The notes beneath the pieces were generated by a model. That model was given only the letters and a program-made list of their open reading frames with translations, did not search any database and was not told where the DNA came from. A stretch of DNA of 64,000 nucleotides, taken from Paraphaeosphaeria minitans (taxonomy: Eukaryota > Ascomycota > Dothideomycetes > Pleosporales > Didymosphaeriaceae). Of this stretch, positions 55,010 to 64,000 are shown one piece after another. Position 1 is the first letter of the stretch; each line of letters starts with the position of its first letter. The DNA lies in the NCBI GenBank assembly GCA_015832175.1, contig WJXW01000005.1, positions 2,170,001 to 2,234,000 of the forward strand. The letters run 5' to 3'. The position numbers and the translations under genes are program-made.

Positions 55010-58000
55010 TTACAGTCGCCGAAGCCGCTTCCCAGCTCCCAGCTCGATCGCGGTGCGGCCGTTGAGAATGCCATCTTCGCTGCCTCCTGGCGGCGGATGG
55101 TTCTGGATGTATTCCCGCCGGATACGTGCTGCTTCTTCGTCCCACTTGGCTACCCGATCCTTGAATGATGCTGCATTGGCTGCAGCGTCGTCTTTCGCAC
55201 TCTGTGTCTCGTCCAGATAGGGTTTCCTGATCGCCTCACTGTCCGTTCGCCACCTTAGCCCAAGTGCAGTGCGGATCTCCGTCTTGGATGCCTTCGCATT
55301 GGAATCGCCGGTAGCTGCTCTTTTCTTCTCGTCACATTCCTGCTTGCAGACATACCAATAGTCCTTCGTGTACAGGAGGAAAGGATTGACGCCGGCGCGT
55401 CCAGGCTTGAGAGGACGTTCGCCTAGCTTCTCGAGGATCTCTCCTATGATCGAAGCCTCGTAATCCTCATTTGGTTTTGCATTGTGCTTCTTAGACTGTA
55501 CATCGACCAGTCCCTGTTCGTGTTTCCGTTTTGACTCTGTCGACAGTGCCGTAGAGCTTGTAGAATGCTCAATTTTCACCTTCTTCTCCACCAGTGGGCT
55601 AGGGACCTTGATAGGCCCGATCATAGATTCCACCACTTCAGCGGCAGCGCGTAAACCAGACAGGTACGCGCCGTGCACGGTGGCAGGATGGCTTCCACAG
55701 GTCGCTTCGCCAGCGAAGTGTATCGGGCCGTGAGGTCTGGCCATAACATCATAGTCGCCTGCTTGCGTCCGTGGCCCCACATACGAGTAGCTCCCGCGAG
55801 CGAAAGGATCCCTCCGCCAGCGCGTGACGATCGCCTCCGTGGGAAGTGGCACATGGCTGGGAGCGAACATCTTGTCTAGACGATCTGTGACCTCCTTGAC
55901 GAGTTGATCATTGGAAGTTGCCTCCGCATAGCGGGCTGCTTCTCCGGCCATTAGAGCCACCAGTGTGGGCTTACCGCTTGTCTTGATACAGTTCCAGAAA
56001 AGGTAGTAACGACCTCTTCGTCGAGCATAGTCTTCAGGATTGAGACTCGCCTGATGTTCCGCCTCGTTCAGTAAGCCAAACATATCGCGATCGGTTTCCC
56101 AGAAGGCATGTTCGTAGACTAAGATTACCTAAACACATGTCAGCGACGCTTGATCCATGTTTTCTTGATTCTTCATGTACCTTGTTGAGAAGACCAAAAC
56201 CCATGCGCTCTATCACACCCTGCTTCCAGTCTGGTAGCGGAGGTTGGAAAGTGATAGAGCCAGACTTCAAGACTCCAAGCGGGGCTGTGATCACAAGTTG
56301 GTCTGCCTCGAAAACTTCGCCATTAGTACATTCGATCTTCACAGCTTTGCCAATTGCCTTCTCGTCAAGGCTGTAGTGTACGGATTTCAGCACTGTTTTA
56401 AAGCGAACATCCAGTTTGTTCGGACATTGCCAGATCCCACGTGGCACCTGCTGATAGCCTCCGATGACCTCGGTATGTTGGCCCTCAAACTCATTGCCAA
56501 TGTCTTGATCCCACCCACTCAGACTCAATTGATTTACACTGGCAGCGTTGGCATATTCGAGATTTGCGTGATGCCAATTGAGAAGTCGCAAGTCCCTTGG
56601 TCGTAGATCTAGTATCTTCTGGTATTGTCTAATGCCCTCGTCCATCGTTTGCCCGAGTGTTGGATGGACAGATACTTTCGCGGTCGAATCTAGTTCCAGG
56701 GACTGGAGAACAGGCGCGTCGGCTTTCACTGACCAGCCCATGTTCTTGACCGCTTGGGTGGCAGTTATGTTCGGGTTAAACCCTGCGCTAAGCTGATATG
56801 CTCGGCCTGCCAGTTTTTCAACTCCGGTGGATGGTTTCTCCTCCGTTGTCGACGCTGTGGTCGTTGCATTTGCAGGCGGTGGCGCTTCGGATTGCTCAAG
56901 CTCGGCAATCGTTGCTTCGCTGTTATCGGTCGGTTCGCGTCCAAATAGTAAAAGATTTCGGTCGCCTTCTACTGTGCGGAATGTTGCAGGTTTGTTTCGA
57001 AAGGTACTCGCGCGTTCTAGGACATCATTATATAGCTTCTCCACCAGTACGTCCTGGCTCCTTTCCACGACCGTACCGTCATAGTCGTACAGTATCGTAT
57101 TGTCGCGCAATCCATGGTATGGTATTCCTAGTTGGCCACGTATTATAGCGTTGAGCGGATTACCGTGCTCGAAACCCGTGACGATCTGCGCACCCATCTC
57201 AGCAGTACATCGATGTCCTGGCGGTAGAGTCGATCCAGTTTGATTGAGGAAAGGATGTGAGTACACTCGCCCGCCGATACGTGGTCGGCCTTCAAGAACG
57301 ATTACTCTTGGAGGTCGTTCGCCTTCATTGACCCATAGATCGCCAAGCTGGGCGAACAAGGCCTCCAGATGCCGGGCACACCCAAGGCCAGACATGCCCG
57401 CGCCCACAACAATGATTGTTCGCCTTGCGCCTCGTTTGACTTTAATAGAAGGTATGGTGATCGCAGTGTGCGGCACTTCAACGCACCCGAAATTGATGTA
57501 ACCGTTCCGCATGAGCCAGGTGTATGCGACCTTTGCTAGATTGAAGTAGCGTCGGTCTCGTGCACACCCAGCCGCTTCCTCCAAGCTGACATACACCATT
57601 GGATTCTTAGTCCAAAGGCGAAGTATAGCATTGCGGATGTTGAGGTAGATGGTAACTTGCGCGTGAGTGATGTGGTTCCGTAGCAGCTGATATTCGCCAG
57701 GATGAAGGGCGAAAGGATTGAGCCGTGAACTTTCGGCTGCCAGTATGCACTGCCTCCCAAATTCACCCCATGAGAGCGTAGCTGGAATAGAGCTATTCGC
57801 TTTGAACTCAGTGTGCTTGCCCTTGGATGGGCTAGCATTTCGTGGTTGACGCGTACCATCACGTTCCTGAGACTGAGGAAGTTCAGGTGTCGATGAGGCT
57901 TTTGGTGTTCCATTTAAGGCTCGTGGGGTTGCCGTCATGGAGACTGGAGTACCTGGGATATTCTTGGTTTGGCTAAAAGTTGCGTCCATTATAGGACCCT

Positions 58001-58433
58001 TGCTGTGTGGATTTAAATCGTGCTCGTTCATCTTCATGGTCCTCTCATAATGGAAATCGATTGTGCCATCGTTCGTATCCGATGCTCGAAGCGGATGAGG
58101 ACGGTGAAGATGCATTGTGGAGACGTGCGTGCCCTCATACCCGTGACTGTTGACAAACCCACTCGATGCAGAACTTTCGCGTTCATCTCTGCCATTAATA
58201 TGGTCTCCACTTGATTCAGATGAATCATGAGCATTTCCGTGGTGCACGGACGATGTCATTGATTCGGTATAGTGGATGTTGTCAAGCACCGCAGGCATGA
58301 TCGTAGAGCTCCCGTCCCTCATACTGTCGTGGGCCAGCGGCATCGGCAGAATGCCATTTTGTGCGTCGCCGAAGAGATAATGACTATCATCGAGCCCATC
58401 CGCATCGGTCATGGTGGCGAGCGACGAGTACAT
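55010..58433 (-). CDS. LSD1-like histone demethylase (SWIRM, amine oxidase, HMG box)
   Basis: FAD-dependent lysine-specific histone demethylase of the KDM1 family (A. nidulans HdmA type), nuclear. Exons 56181-58433 and 55010-56128, intron 52 nt; 1123 aa. Disordered N-terminus to about 210. SWIRM domain at about 215-320 (LSWGEFGRQCILAAESSRLN, LRNHITHAQVTIYLNIRNAI, WLMRNGYINFGCVEVPH). FAD motif IIVVGAGMSGLGCARHLEAL at about 340. Amine oxidase core to about 920, including GAQIVTGFEHGNPLN, VILVYEHAFWETDRDMFG and HFAGEATCGSHPATVHGAYL. HMG-like box at about 975-1060 (NPFLLYTKDYWYVCKQECDE). The start is the first in-frame ATG; a 5' exon cannot be excluded. It resembles other fungal homologues, which also carry the HMG domain. 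Confidence 0.93.
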
Positions 58434-58997
58434 TGTGGCTGATGGAACGGCATGGGAATTGATAGTGGCCACTGCTAGATTGAGGTCAACAATGGCTTAT
58501 GTATAGCGGCATCGAATAGTGGGAGAGAGGGCCACGGCGCGCCGTGCGGGTGATTGGAGCATGTATAACCTGTCTTGGTTCTGTGAAAGATGAGTGGTTC
58601 GACGTGTGAGTGAGCAGGACGATGGCTTGCACATTGAGATTCGAACTTCCCGCGCTAAACCGTGTCAGGCCCGTGCAACGCCGTCTGCCGGTCCCTGCGC
58701 GGTCGACCTTGACCTCATCTACCCTTCTCCATTCGGGTCGCAATCCCCGATGAATGAAATTGTACGCTTTTGGTTCTTGACTCAATTTACGTAGCGACGA
58801 TGCGGTCATAACGAGCCCGCAGCGCTCACCGAGGCTTACCCCACCCTGACAGACATCAGTAATAGCACACTGCCGTCCAACGTCGGACGATCTCGACATG
58901 ACCAGCACAACGAGGGCCGAAGGATACTTTGGAGGTCATACACCCACTGCGCATGGGAAGCTGCCTTTGATCAAGATGGAAGCGCCGCCGCTATCTC
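58434..58997. promoter_or_regulatory. Divergent promoter interval, LSD1-like / small gene
   Basis: 564 bp between divergent starts. No gene seen. An alternative ATG at 58898 opens a frame that stops inside the neighbouring exon and was not used. Confidence 0.4.
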
Positions 58998-59358
58998 ATG
59001 GACGAAGAGTATGTAGGGCGGCACCCTTTTGCTAAGCTCAAATTGCCTATATCTGGGTGAGCGACCACATCGCTAAGGTAGCATCGCTGAACCATCTCTT
59101 CCAAATAACTAGAGCTGACGTGTTAGGCGAAGATCTCGGTACGTCCCATTTCCTCTCATCGAGGTACCGGTCGTCTCTCCCGTGGCGACAGCAGCATCGG
59201 CTATGACATCTAGAAACCACGAGCCGTCGAACAACTCGTCCAGCGAAGCATTACTGCGCGATCTATCGTCTTCGAAAAAGGGCAGCATATCATGCAGTGA
59301 ACACACCGAGGCCTATGATGACACCATTCGATATTTCGTCACACGGCCCTCTCGATGA
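58998..59358 (+). CDS. Small hypothetical protein, 96 residues
   Basis: Two exons, 58998-59056 and 59127-59358, intron 70 nt (GTGAGC donor, GCTGAC branch, TGTTAG acceptor). The N-terminus is MDEEYVGRHPFAKLKLPISG; the splice gives RRSRYVPFPLIEVPVVSPVA, and the rest is Ser-rich and hydrophilic (SSSEALLRDLSSSKKGSISC) ending IRYFVTRPSR. The frame join through a consensus intron is the main support. No signal peptide or membrane segment. Family not recognised. The Ser-rich region with SSSKKGS looks like a possible phosphorylation target, but this is speculative. Confidence 0.5.
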
Positions 59359-59863
59359 ATGCACCCTGGGGGGCTTAGACGGCCAGATACTGCTGTAGCA
59401 TTACTGTAGCAGGCAAAGATCGTTGCGAACGCTGTAGCGGTGTAAGACATCGTGCCCGGAACGGTGTGATTATACATGACATGCTTCAAGCTCGGCAAAC
59501 TCAGATATATATATCAATACATGTGGGCCAGCTTTTATCAGAACTTACTAAACGCAATCTGGATGTGTGCAACGGTGTGATAGACTCTCTGGGCATCGAT
59601 TGCAGTCCATAATCCCAGCAATGAAATTTCCGTGCTTATTTCCGTGCTTATTTCCGTGTTTGAACCATCATCTCGAGGTGCACGTATCATTGTTTCTGGA
59701 GCCTTGGACCATGCATTGTTTCCTTGAGAGCAAGGACAGGAAAGCTCCAGTGACAGTGACCTCCGTCTAAATCCGAGGCCCGCGCTTGGGCCATCTGCTT
59801 GGACACTCCACTTTTCGACAAGCAATACCAGACCTCCGACAACACATCCTCGCCGGACTAACG
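59359..59863. other. Intergenic upstream of LCL3
   Basis: 505 bp. It contains three tandem copies of a 12-bp unit TTTCCGTGCTTA (about 59626-59661). No gene seen. Confidence 0.5.
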
Positions 59864-60749
59864 ATGCAATGGCCCTGGTCGGGCGACGAGGACGACGGCG
59901 AGAAGAAGAAGAAGAACAACTTCTCAGACCGCATTGCGAAGCTGAAGTCAGACGACTGGGCGACCGCCCTTACTGATCCCGCGACAATCGGCACGTCGCT
60001 TGCTTTCACAGCTTCCACTGTAGCGTTTCTACGATTCTACAAGTCCTACCTGCGCCGTATACCCAGCGTGAACCATATTAAGCCGAACTACTTTCGTCGA
60101 AGAAGCCTGTTTGGGCAAGTGACCAGTGTTGGTGATGCAGACAACTTCAGGCTGTTCCACACACCTGGTGGAAGGATAGCTGGGTGGGGCTGGATACCCT
60201 GGAAAAAGGTGCCCACGAGGCGTGAAGGATTGGCAAACAATACCGTATGTTTCAGGACCGCATGCCTTCGACTTTGATGACTTCGTACTGATTCAGTCAT
60301 AGATACATGTCCGTATTGCTGGTGTGGATGCACCTGAACTGGCTCACTGGGGCAGAGAAGCACAGCCATATTCCAAGGAAGCGCTCGATTGGCTCACGGC
60401 CTACATCCATCATCGACGTGTTCGCGTGCACATATTCCGACGCGACCAATACGATAGAGTTGTAGCTCAGGTCACTGTGCGCAGATGGTTACGCAACAGA
60501 GACGTCGGGCTGGAGATGCTGAGGAATGGGCTTGCGACTGTTTACGAAGCGAAGACGGGATCAGAGTTCGGAAATTCCGAGCAACAATACCGTGACGCTC
60601 AGAAAAGGGCTGAAGAGCAAAAGGTCGGCATGTGGACAAAGCCAAATCTCCTAGGCCGCTTACGGGGGGAGAGTTCAAAGAAGGCAGAGACACCGAGGGA
60701 ATATAAACAACGGCATGCGGCAGCTGATAAGCAGAAGAAGACTAGATGA
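59864..60749 (+). CDS. LCL3: Lcl3 mitochondrial membrane endonuclease
   Basis: Staphylococcal-nuclease-fold protein anchored in the mitochondrial envelope in fungi. Exons 59864-60244 and 60303-60749, intron 58 nt; 275 aa. Acidic then basic start (MQWPWSGDEDDGEKKKKNNF). One transmembrane segment at about residues 43-62 (TIGTSLAFTASTVAFLRFYK). Nuclease domain at about 85-245: LFGQVTSVGDADNFRLFHTP, then across the splice TIHVRIAGVDAPELAHWGRE, WLTAYIHHRRVRVHIFRRDQ, and NGLATVYEAKTGSEFG. The Arg and Glu residues expected in the SNase active site are present (VRIAGVDAPE; RRDQYDRVV). The basic C-terminal tail PREYKQRHAAADKQKKTR is typical of fungal Lcl3. Confidence 0.94.
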
Positions 60750-61909
60750 CAGCCAAGCTTCAGGTACTCAGAGAGATGGTCTTACACTTGTATAGAAGAG
60801 GTACCCATGGGCACGGTGTTAGTCACACCCGCTTCAGATATTACTGAAGTGTACCTCGTAACCACGGGGAACATCACGACGGAGATGTAAAGGTGATAGA
60901 AATTCTCACCTCAACATTAGTTGCGTGTGGAGCCGGTACATGTTTTACAAAACTAGCGCGGATACCCAAGAATTTTCAAAGAGTTGTGTATAGTCTGCGA
61001 ACGAGCCGTTCAAGCTGCTGCGAAATGTACGACTCACTGACACAACAACTTGGACTTCTAGAACACACCTTATCCTGTGGAAAGTCACTGTATAAAACGG
61101 CCATAAAACTATAATTTGATAGCCTATCTTGATGTTCTGTAGCAGCAAGTGTCTAATTTTCGCTTTCTGCCCCTGGGACTGTGAGTCAAGCCCAGGGTCA
61201 TAACAGCAACAATGCTGGTAATGGCCACGGAAGTGTGCTGCCGCAGGCCTGGCCTGTGTTCCACACTGTTTTGAGTCAAAGCACGAATTTTTGCGCGGCT
61301 TCCAACGGAACGTAGTTTTAGCTGTAGCACATAGTCTGCAAATGACTAGAGCTCTTGGTCGATCTGCTGCAGTGTGACGATGGTTCGGATTTTTTTTCCG
61401 TCCCATGTATGCATCGGCGCCGGTTATCGGTCTTGCACTGTGGAGAGCTGCAACGCAAAATCGTACGACTATACAGTGATGTCCGGTGTTTGTGACTACA
61501 GTACCCAAAGCCACATCATCTACGCATACTACAAGATACACCAATCTTATATCAATCAGAAACCGCTGTCATGTTCGCGTTCGTCGAGCGGCTGGGGTCG
61601 TCACTGACCGCCTTTGATAGGTACCGTATCGTACCTAGCTTATCAGATCGGCCCGACATTTCCAAGGTTTCTGGGCTCGGCGAATCACTGGAAAGGCGCG
61701 AGAGTAATTCCTCCCCGCAAAATAAATTTCACAGACACGTCTTGAAGCTGCATTCTGACTCTTCACGACAGAGCTCAAGTTCCAGCGACTTCCAATTGCA
61801 CCAGGTGGCTTTGAACCAGCCTATTGCCCGCGCGCCTGCAGCCGTCGTACCCTCTGCGCGGCCTCAATAGAGCTCTAATCTTCAAGCTTCTGGTGCTTGA
61901 CCGCCTGCC
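60750..61909. other. Intergenic upstream of CPA2
   Basis: 1.16 kb with no supported gene; short frames only. A TGACTCA/TGAGTCA-like site (TGAGTCA at 61183-61189 and TGAGTCA at 61272-61278) is present twice. This is the consensus of Gcn4/CpcA, the amino-acid starvation regulator, and fits an arginine-biosynthetic promoter, though 630-720 bp upstream is far. Confidence 0.5.
61183..61278. promoter_or_regulatory. Two Gcn4/CpcA-type TGAGTCA sites
   Basis: TGAGTCA at 61183-61189 and again at 61272-61278, 89 bp apart, in the interval upstream of CPA2. The motif matches the general-amino-acid-control element. A functional link is inferred from the arginine pathway gene downstream. Confidence 0.4.
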
Positions 61910-64000
61910 ATGGCTCTCTGCGGGCGTCTGGCACGTCGCGCGCCAGCACTTTCAGGCCAATTCCGCGCGCTTACATCCCCGGCCTCCTCTCGATCTTTCG
62001 TCTCGCGAGCCTCCCGGCCTCTGGCTTCCCTAAGGCTGTTGAATGAATCAACCAGCGCATACCGACAGCAGCTACGCGCATTCTCTAAGATCCATGCAAC
62101 ATGGAACCAAACACAGGAGGCGCCAAATGCGCAGGCCTACCTAAACAGCGGCGCCATTGCCGGAGCTCGTGACCTTGTCGACGTGCAGAAAGTTTTGGTT
62201 ATCGGAGCTGGTGGTCTCAGCATTGGCCAGGCGGGAGAGTTTGACTACTCTGGTATGGAGCGAACTCCACGATAGCTGACCGCTGAATACTGACCTATCT
62301 TCAAGGCTCGCAAGCGCTGAAGGCCCTCAAAGAAGCCGGCGTGAAATCCGTGCTCATCAACCCCAACATTGCGACTATCCAGACCTCGCACGTGCTCGCC
62401 GATGAAATCTACTACCTACCCGTTACCCCCGAATACGTCGAATATGTAATCCAGAAGGAGAAGCCAGACGGCATCTTCCTTAGCTTTGGTGGTCAGACTG
62501 CCCTAAACTTGGGTGTGCAAATGAACAAGAAGGGCATTTTCGAGAAGTACGGCGTCAAGGTCTTGGGAACAAGCATCAAGACGCTCGAGACCAGTGAGGA
62601 CCGTGACTTGTTCGCGCGTGCGCTGGACGAGATCGATATTCCCATTGCCAAGTCCATCGCCGTCAACTCCGTCGAAGAGGCGCTCGATGCCGCTGAGAAA
62701 GTCGGATACCCCATCATTGTTCGCGCTGCGTACGCGCTCGGTGGTCTTGGCTCAGGATTTGCGAACAATGCAGAGGAGCTCAGAAATTTGTCCGCTCGTT
62801 CTCTTTCCCTGTCGCCCCAGATCTTGGTTGAGAAGTCCCTCAAGGGCTGGAAAGAGGCCGAGTACGAGGTGGTACGAGACGCGGCGGATAACTGTATCAC
62901 CGTCTGCAACATGGAGAACTTTGACCCTCTGGGTGTACACACTGGTGACAGTATCGTCGTTTCTCCGAGTCAGACGTTCAGCGATGAGGAGTACCACATG
63001 CTTCGTTCCGCGTCTATCAAGATCGTGCGTCACTTGGGCGTTGTAGGTGAATGCAACGTTCAGTACTGCTTGCAACCCGACGGTCTGGACTACAGGGTCA
63101 TTGAGGTCAACGCTCGTCTATCTCGTTCATCTGCTCTAGCTTCGAAGGCCACCGGATACCCTCTAGCCTATACTGCTGCGAAGATCGGCCTTGGCCACAC
63201 TCTGCCTGAGCTCCCTAACGCCGTCACGAAGACTACCACTGCCAACTTCGAGCCCTCCCTTGATTACGTCGTCACCAAGATGCCTAGATGGGATCTTAGC
63301 AAATTCCAGAACGTCAAGCGCGATATTGGCAGTTCGATGAAGTCTGTTGGTGAGGTAATGGCTATTGGACGTACATTCGAGGAGTCATTTCAAAAGGCCT
63401 GCCGGCAGGTAGACCCCAAGTTCCTCGGTTTCGAGGGAGAGAAGTACGGCGAGAACCTCGACGACGAACTTGCGAACCCTACCGACCGCCGATGGCTCGC
63501 TGTTGGCCAGGCCATGTTCCACGAGAACTACACCGTCGACAGGATCCACGACTTGACCAAGATCGACAAGTGGTTCCTGCACAAGCTGATGAACATTGTG
63601 GACTGCACCCGAGAGCTCGAGGAGATTGGCAGCCTCTTCGGCTTGAAGAAGGAGATCATTCTGAAGGCCAAGAAGCTCGGTTTCTCCGACAAGCAGATCG
63701 CGAAGGCTGTCAATAGCACTGAGAACGAGGTCCGAGCCCGCAGGAAGAGCTTTGGTATCAAGCCGTGGGTCAAGAAGATCGACACTCTCGCTGCTGAGTT
63801 CCCCGCAGGTACGTATTCGGATTGTTCCAGATACAAGTTACAGCTAGAACACCTAATTCTCTTTCACTTCCCCCTCATTTTGAGCATTTCGCTGACTTTG
63901 TACCCCGCCCCTTAGATACTAACTACCTGTACACCACCTACAACGCCTCTTCTCACGATGTTACTTTCGATGACCACGGTATCCTTGTTCTTGGAAGCGG
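61910..64000 (+). CDS. CPA2: Carbamoyl-phosphate synthase, arginine-specific large chain, 5' part (runs off window)
   Basis: Mitochondrial synthetase subunit making carbamoyl phosphate from ammonia, bicarbonate and 2 ATP for arginine synthesis. Exons 61910-62252, 62306-63808 and 63916 to the window end; introns of 53 and 107 nt. N-terminal presequence of about 55 residues rich in Arg, Ser and Ala ([20 protein letters not shown]). Then the first ATP-grasp half: [69 protein letters not shown], CNVQYCLQP and [20 protein letters not shown]. The oligomerisation region follows ([20 protein letters not shown]), then LVLGSG at the window edge. There is no glutaminase or aspartate transcarbamylase fusion at the N-terminus, so this is the arginine rather than the pyrimidine enzyme. 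Confidence 0.95.

Noticed and set aside
58620..58700. Possible tRNA on the minus strand (GTTCGAATC-like B box)
   Set aside because: No matching A box, and the flanks do not pair into acceptor or anticodon stems.
58898..59030. Alternative start of the small gene at the ATG 58898
   Set aside because: Its frame stops at a TAA within the following exon unless a 28-nt intron is assumed. The ATG at 58998 needs only one normal intron.

Overview
The window is nuclear DNA of a filamentous ascomycete fungus, most likely a Dothideomycete (inferred from protein style, not proven). Genes lie on both strands, carry 46-110 nt GT-AG introns with CTRAC-like branch points, and include typical Pezizomycotina families (CreB, Lcl3, a hybrid histidine kinase with PAS domains, an LSD1-type demethylase with SWIRM and HMG domains). 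Exon models were read by hand: splice sites were chosen so that frames join and total lengths divide by three, but no transcript data were available.

Layout. 1-904: N-terminal part of an AMP deaminase (minus). 905-5249: mostly non-coding, with two weak hypothetical reading frames. 5250-12405: compact housekeeping block: MTD1 (minus), MMS19 (plus), RPF2 (minus) and a Grx3/4 monothiol glutaredoxin (plus), arranged as divergent and convergent pairs. 12406-25323: accessory segment with long gene-poor stretches, a decayed gene, a GTAC-rich patch, a T5orf172 (GIY-YIG-like) membrane-tailed protein, an unknown membrane protein, a Baeyer-Villiger-type flavin monooxygenase, and a secreted or membrane protein with an apparent frameshift. 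25324-34303: second dense housekeeping block: DUS2, ARPC2, DIP2/UTP12, TFIIS and EAF6. 34304-43976: gene-poor and rich in simple repeats and G-runs, holding one C2H2 regulator (MtfA-like). 43977-48777: an eight-exon hybrid histidine kinase. 48778-64000: YOS1, CREB deubiquitinase, LSD1-like demethylase, a small hypothetical gene, LCL3 and the 5' part of CPA2 (arginine-pathway carbamoyl-phosphate synthase large subunit), which runs off the end.

The genes do not form a biosynthetic cluster. Functional neighbours are limited to Mms19 and Grx3/4 (both iron-sulfur/iron related), ribosome biogenesis (RPF2, DIP2), and transcription or chromatin (TFIIS, EAF6, LSD1, C2H2 factor). The most interesting points are the two internal microexons that sit exactly on catalytic motifs (histidine kinase receiver domain and CreB active site), the accessory island at 12.4-25 kb with several unrecognised or decaying genes, and the G-rich, pentanucleotide-rich gene desert around 34.3-37.5 kb. 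I did not find a convincing new multi-gene system.
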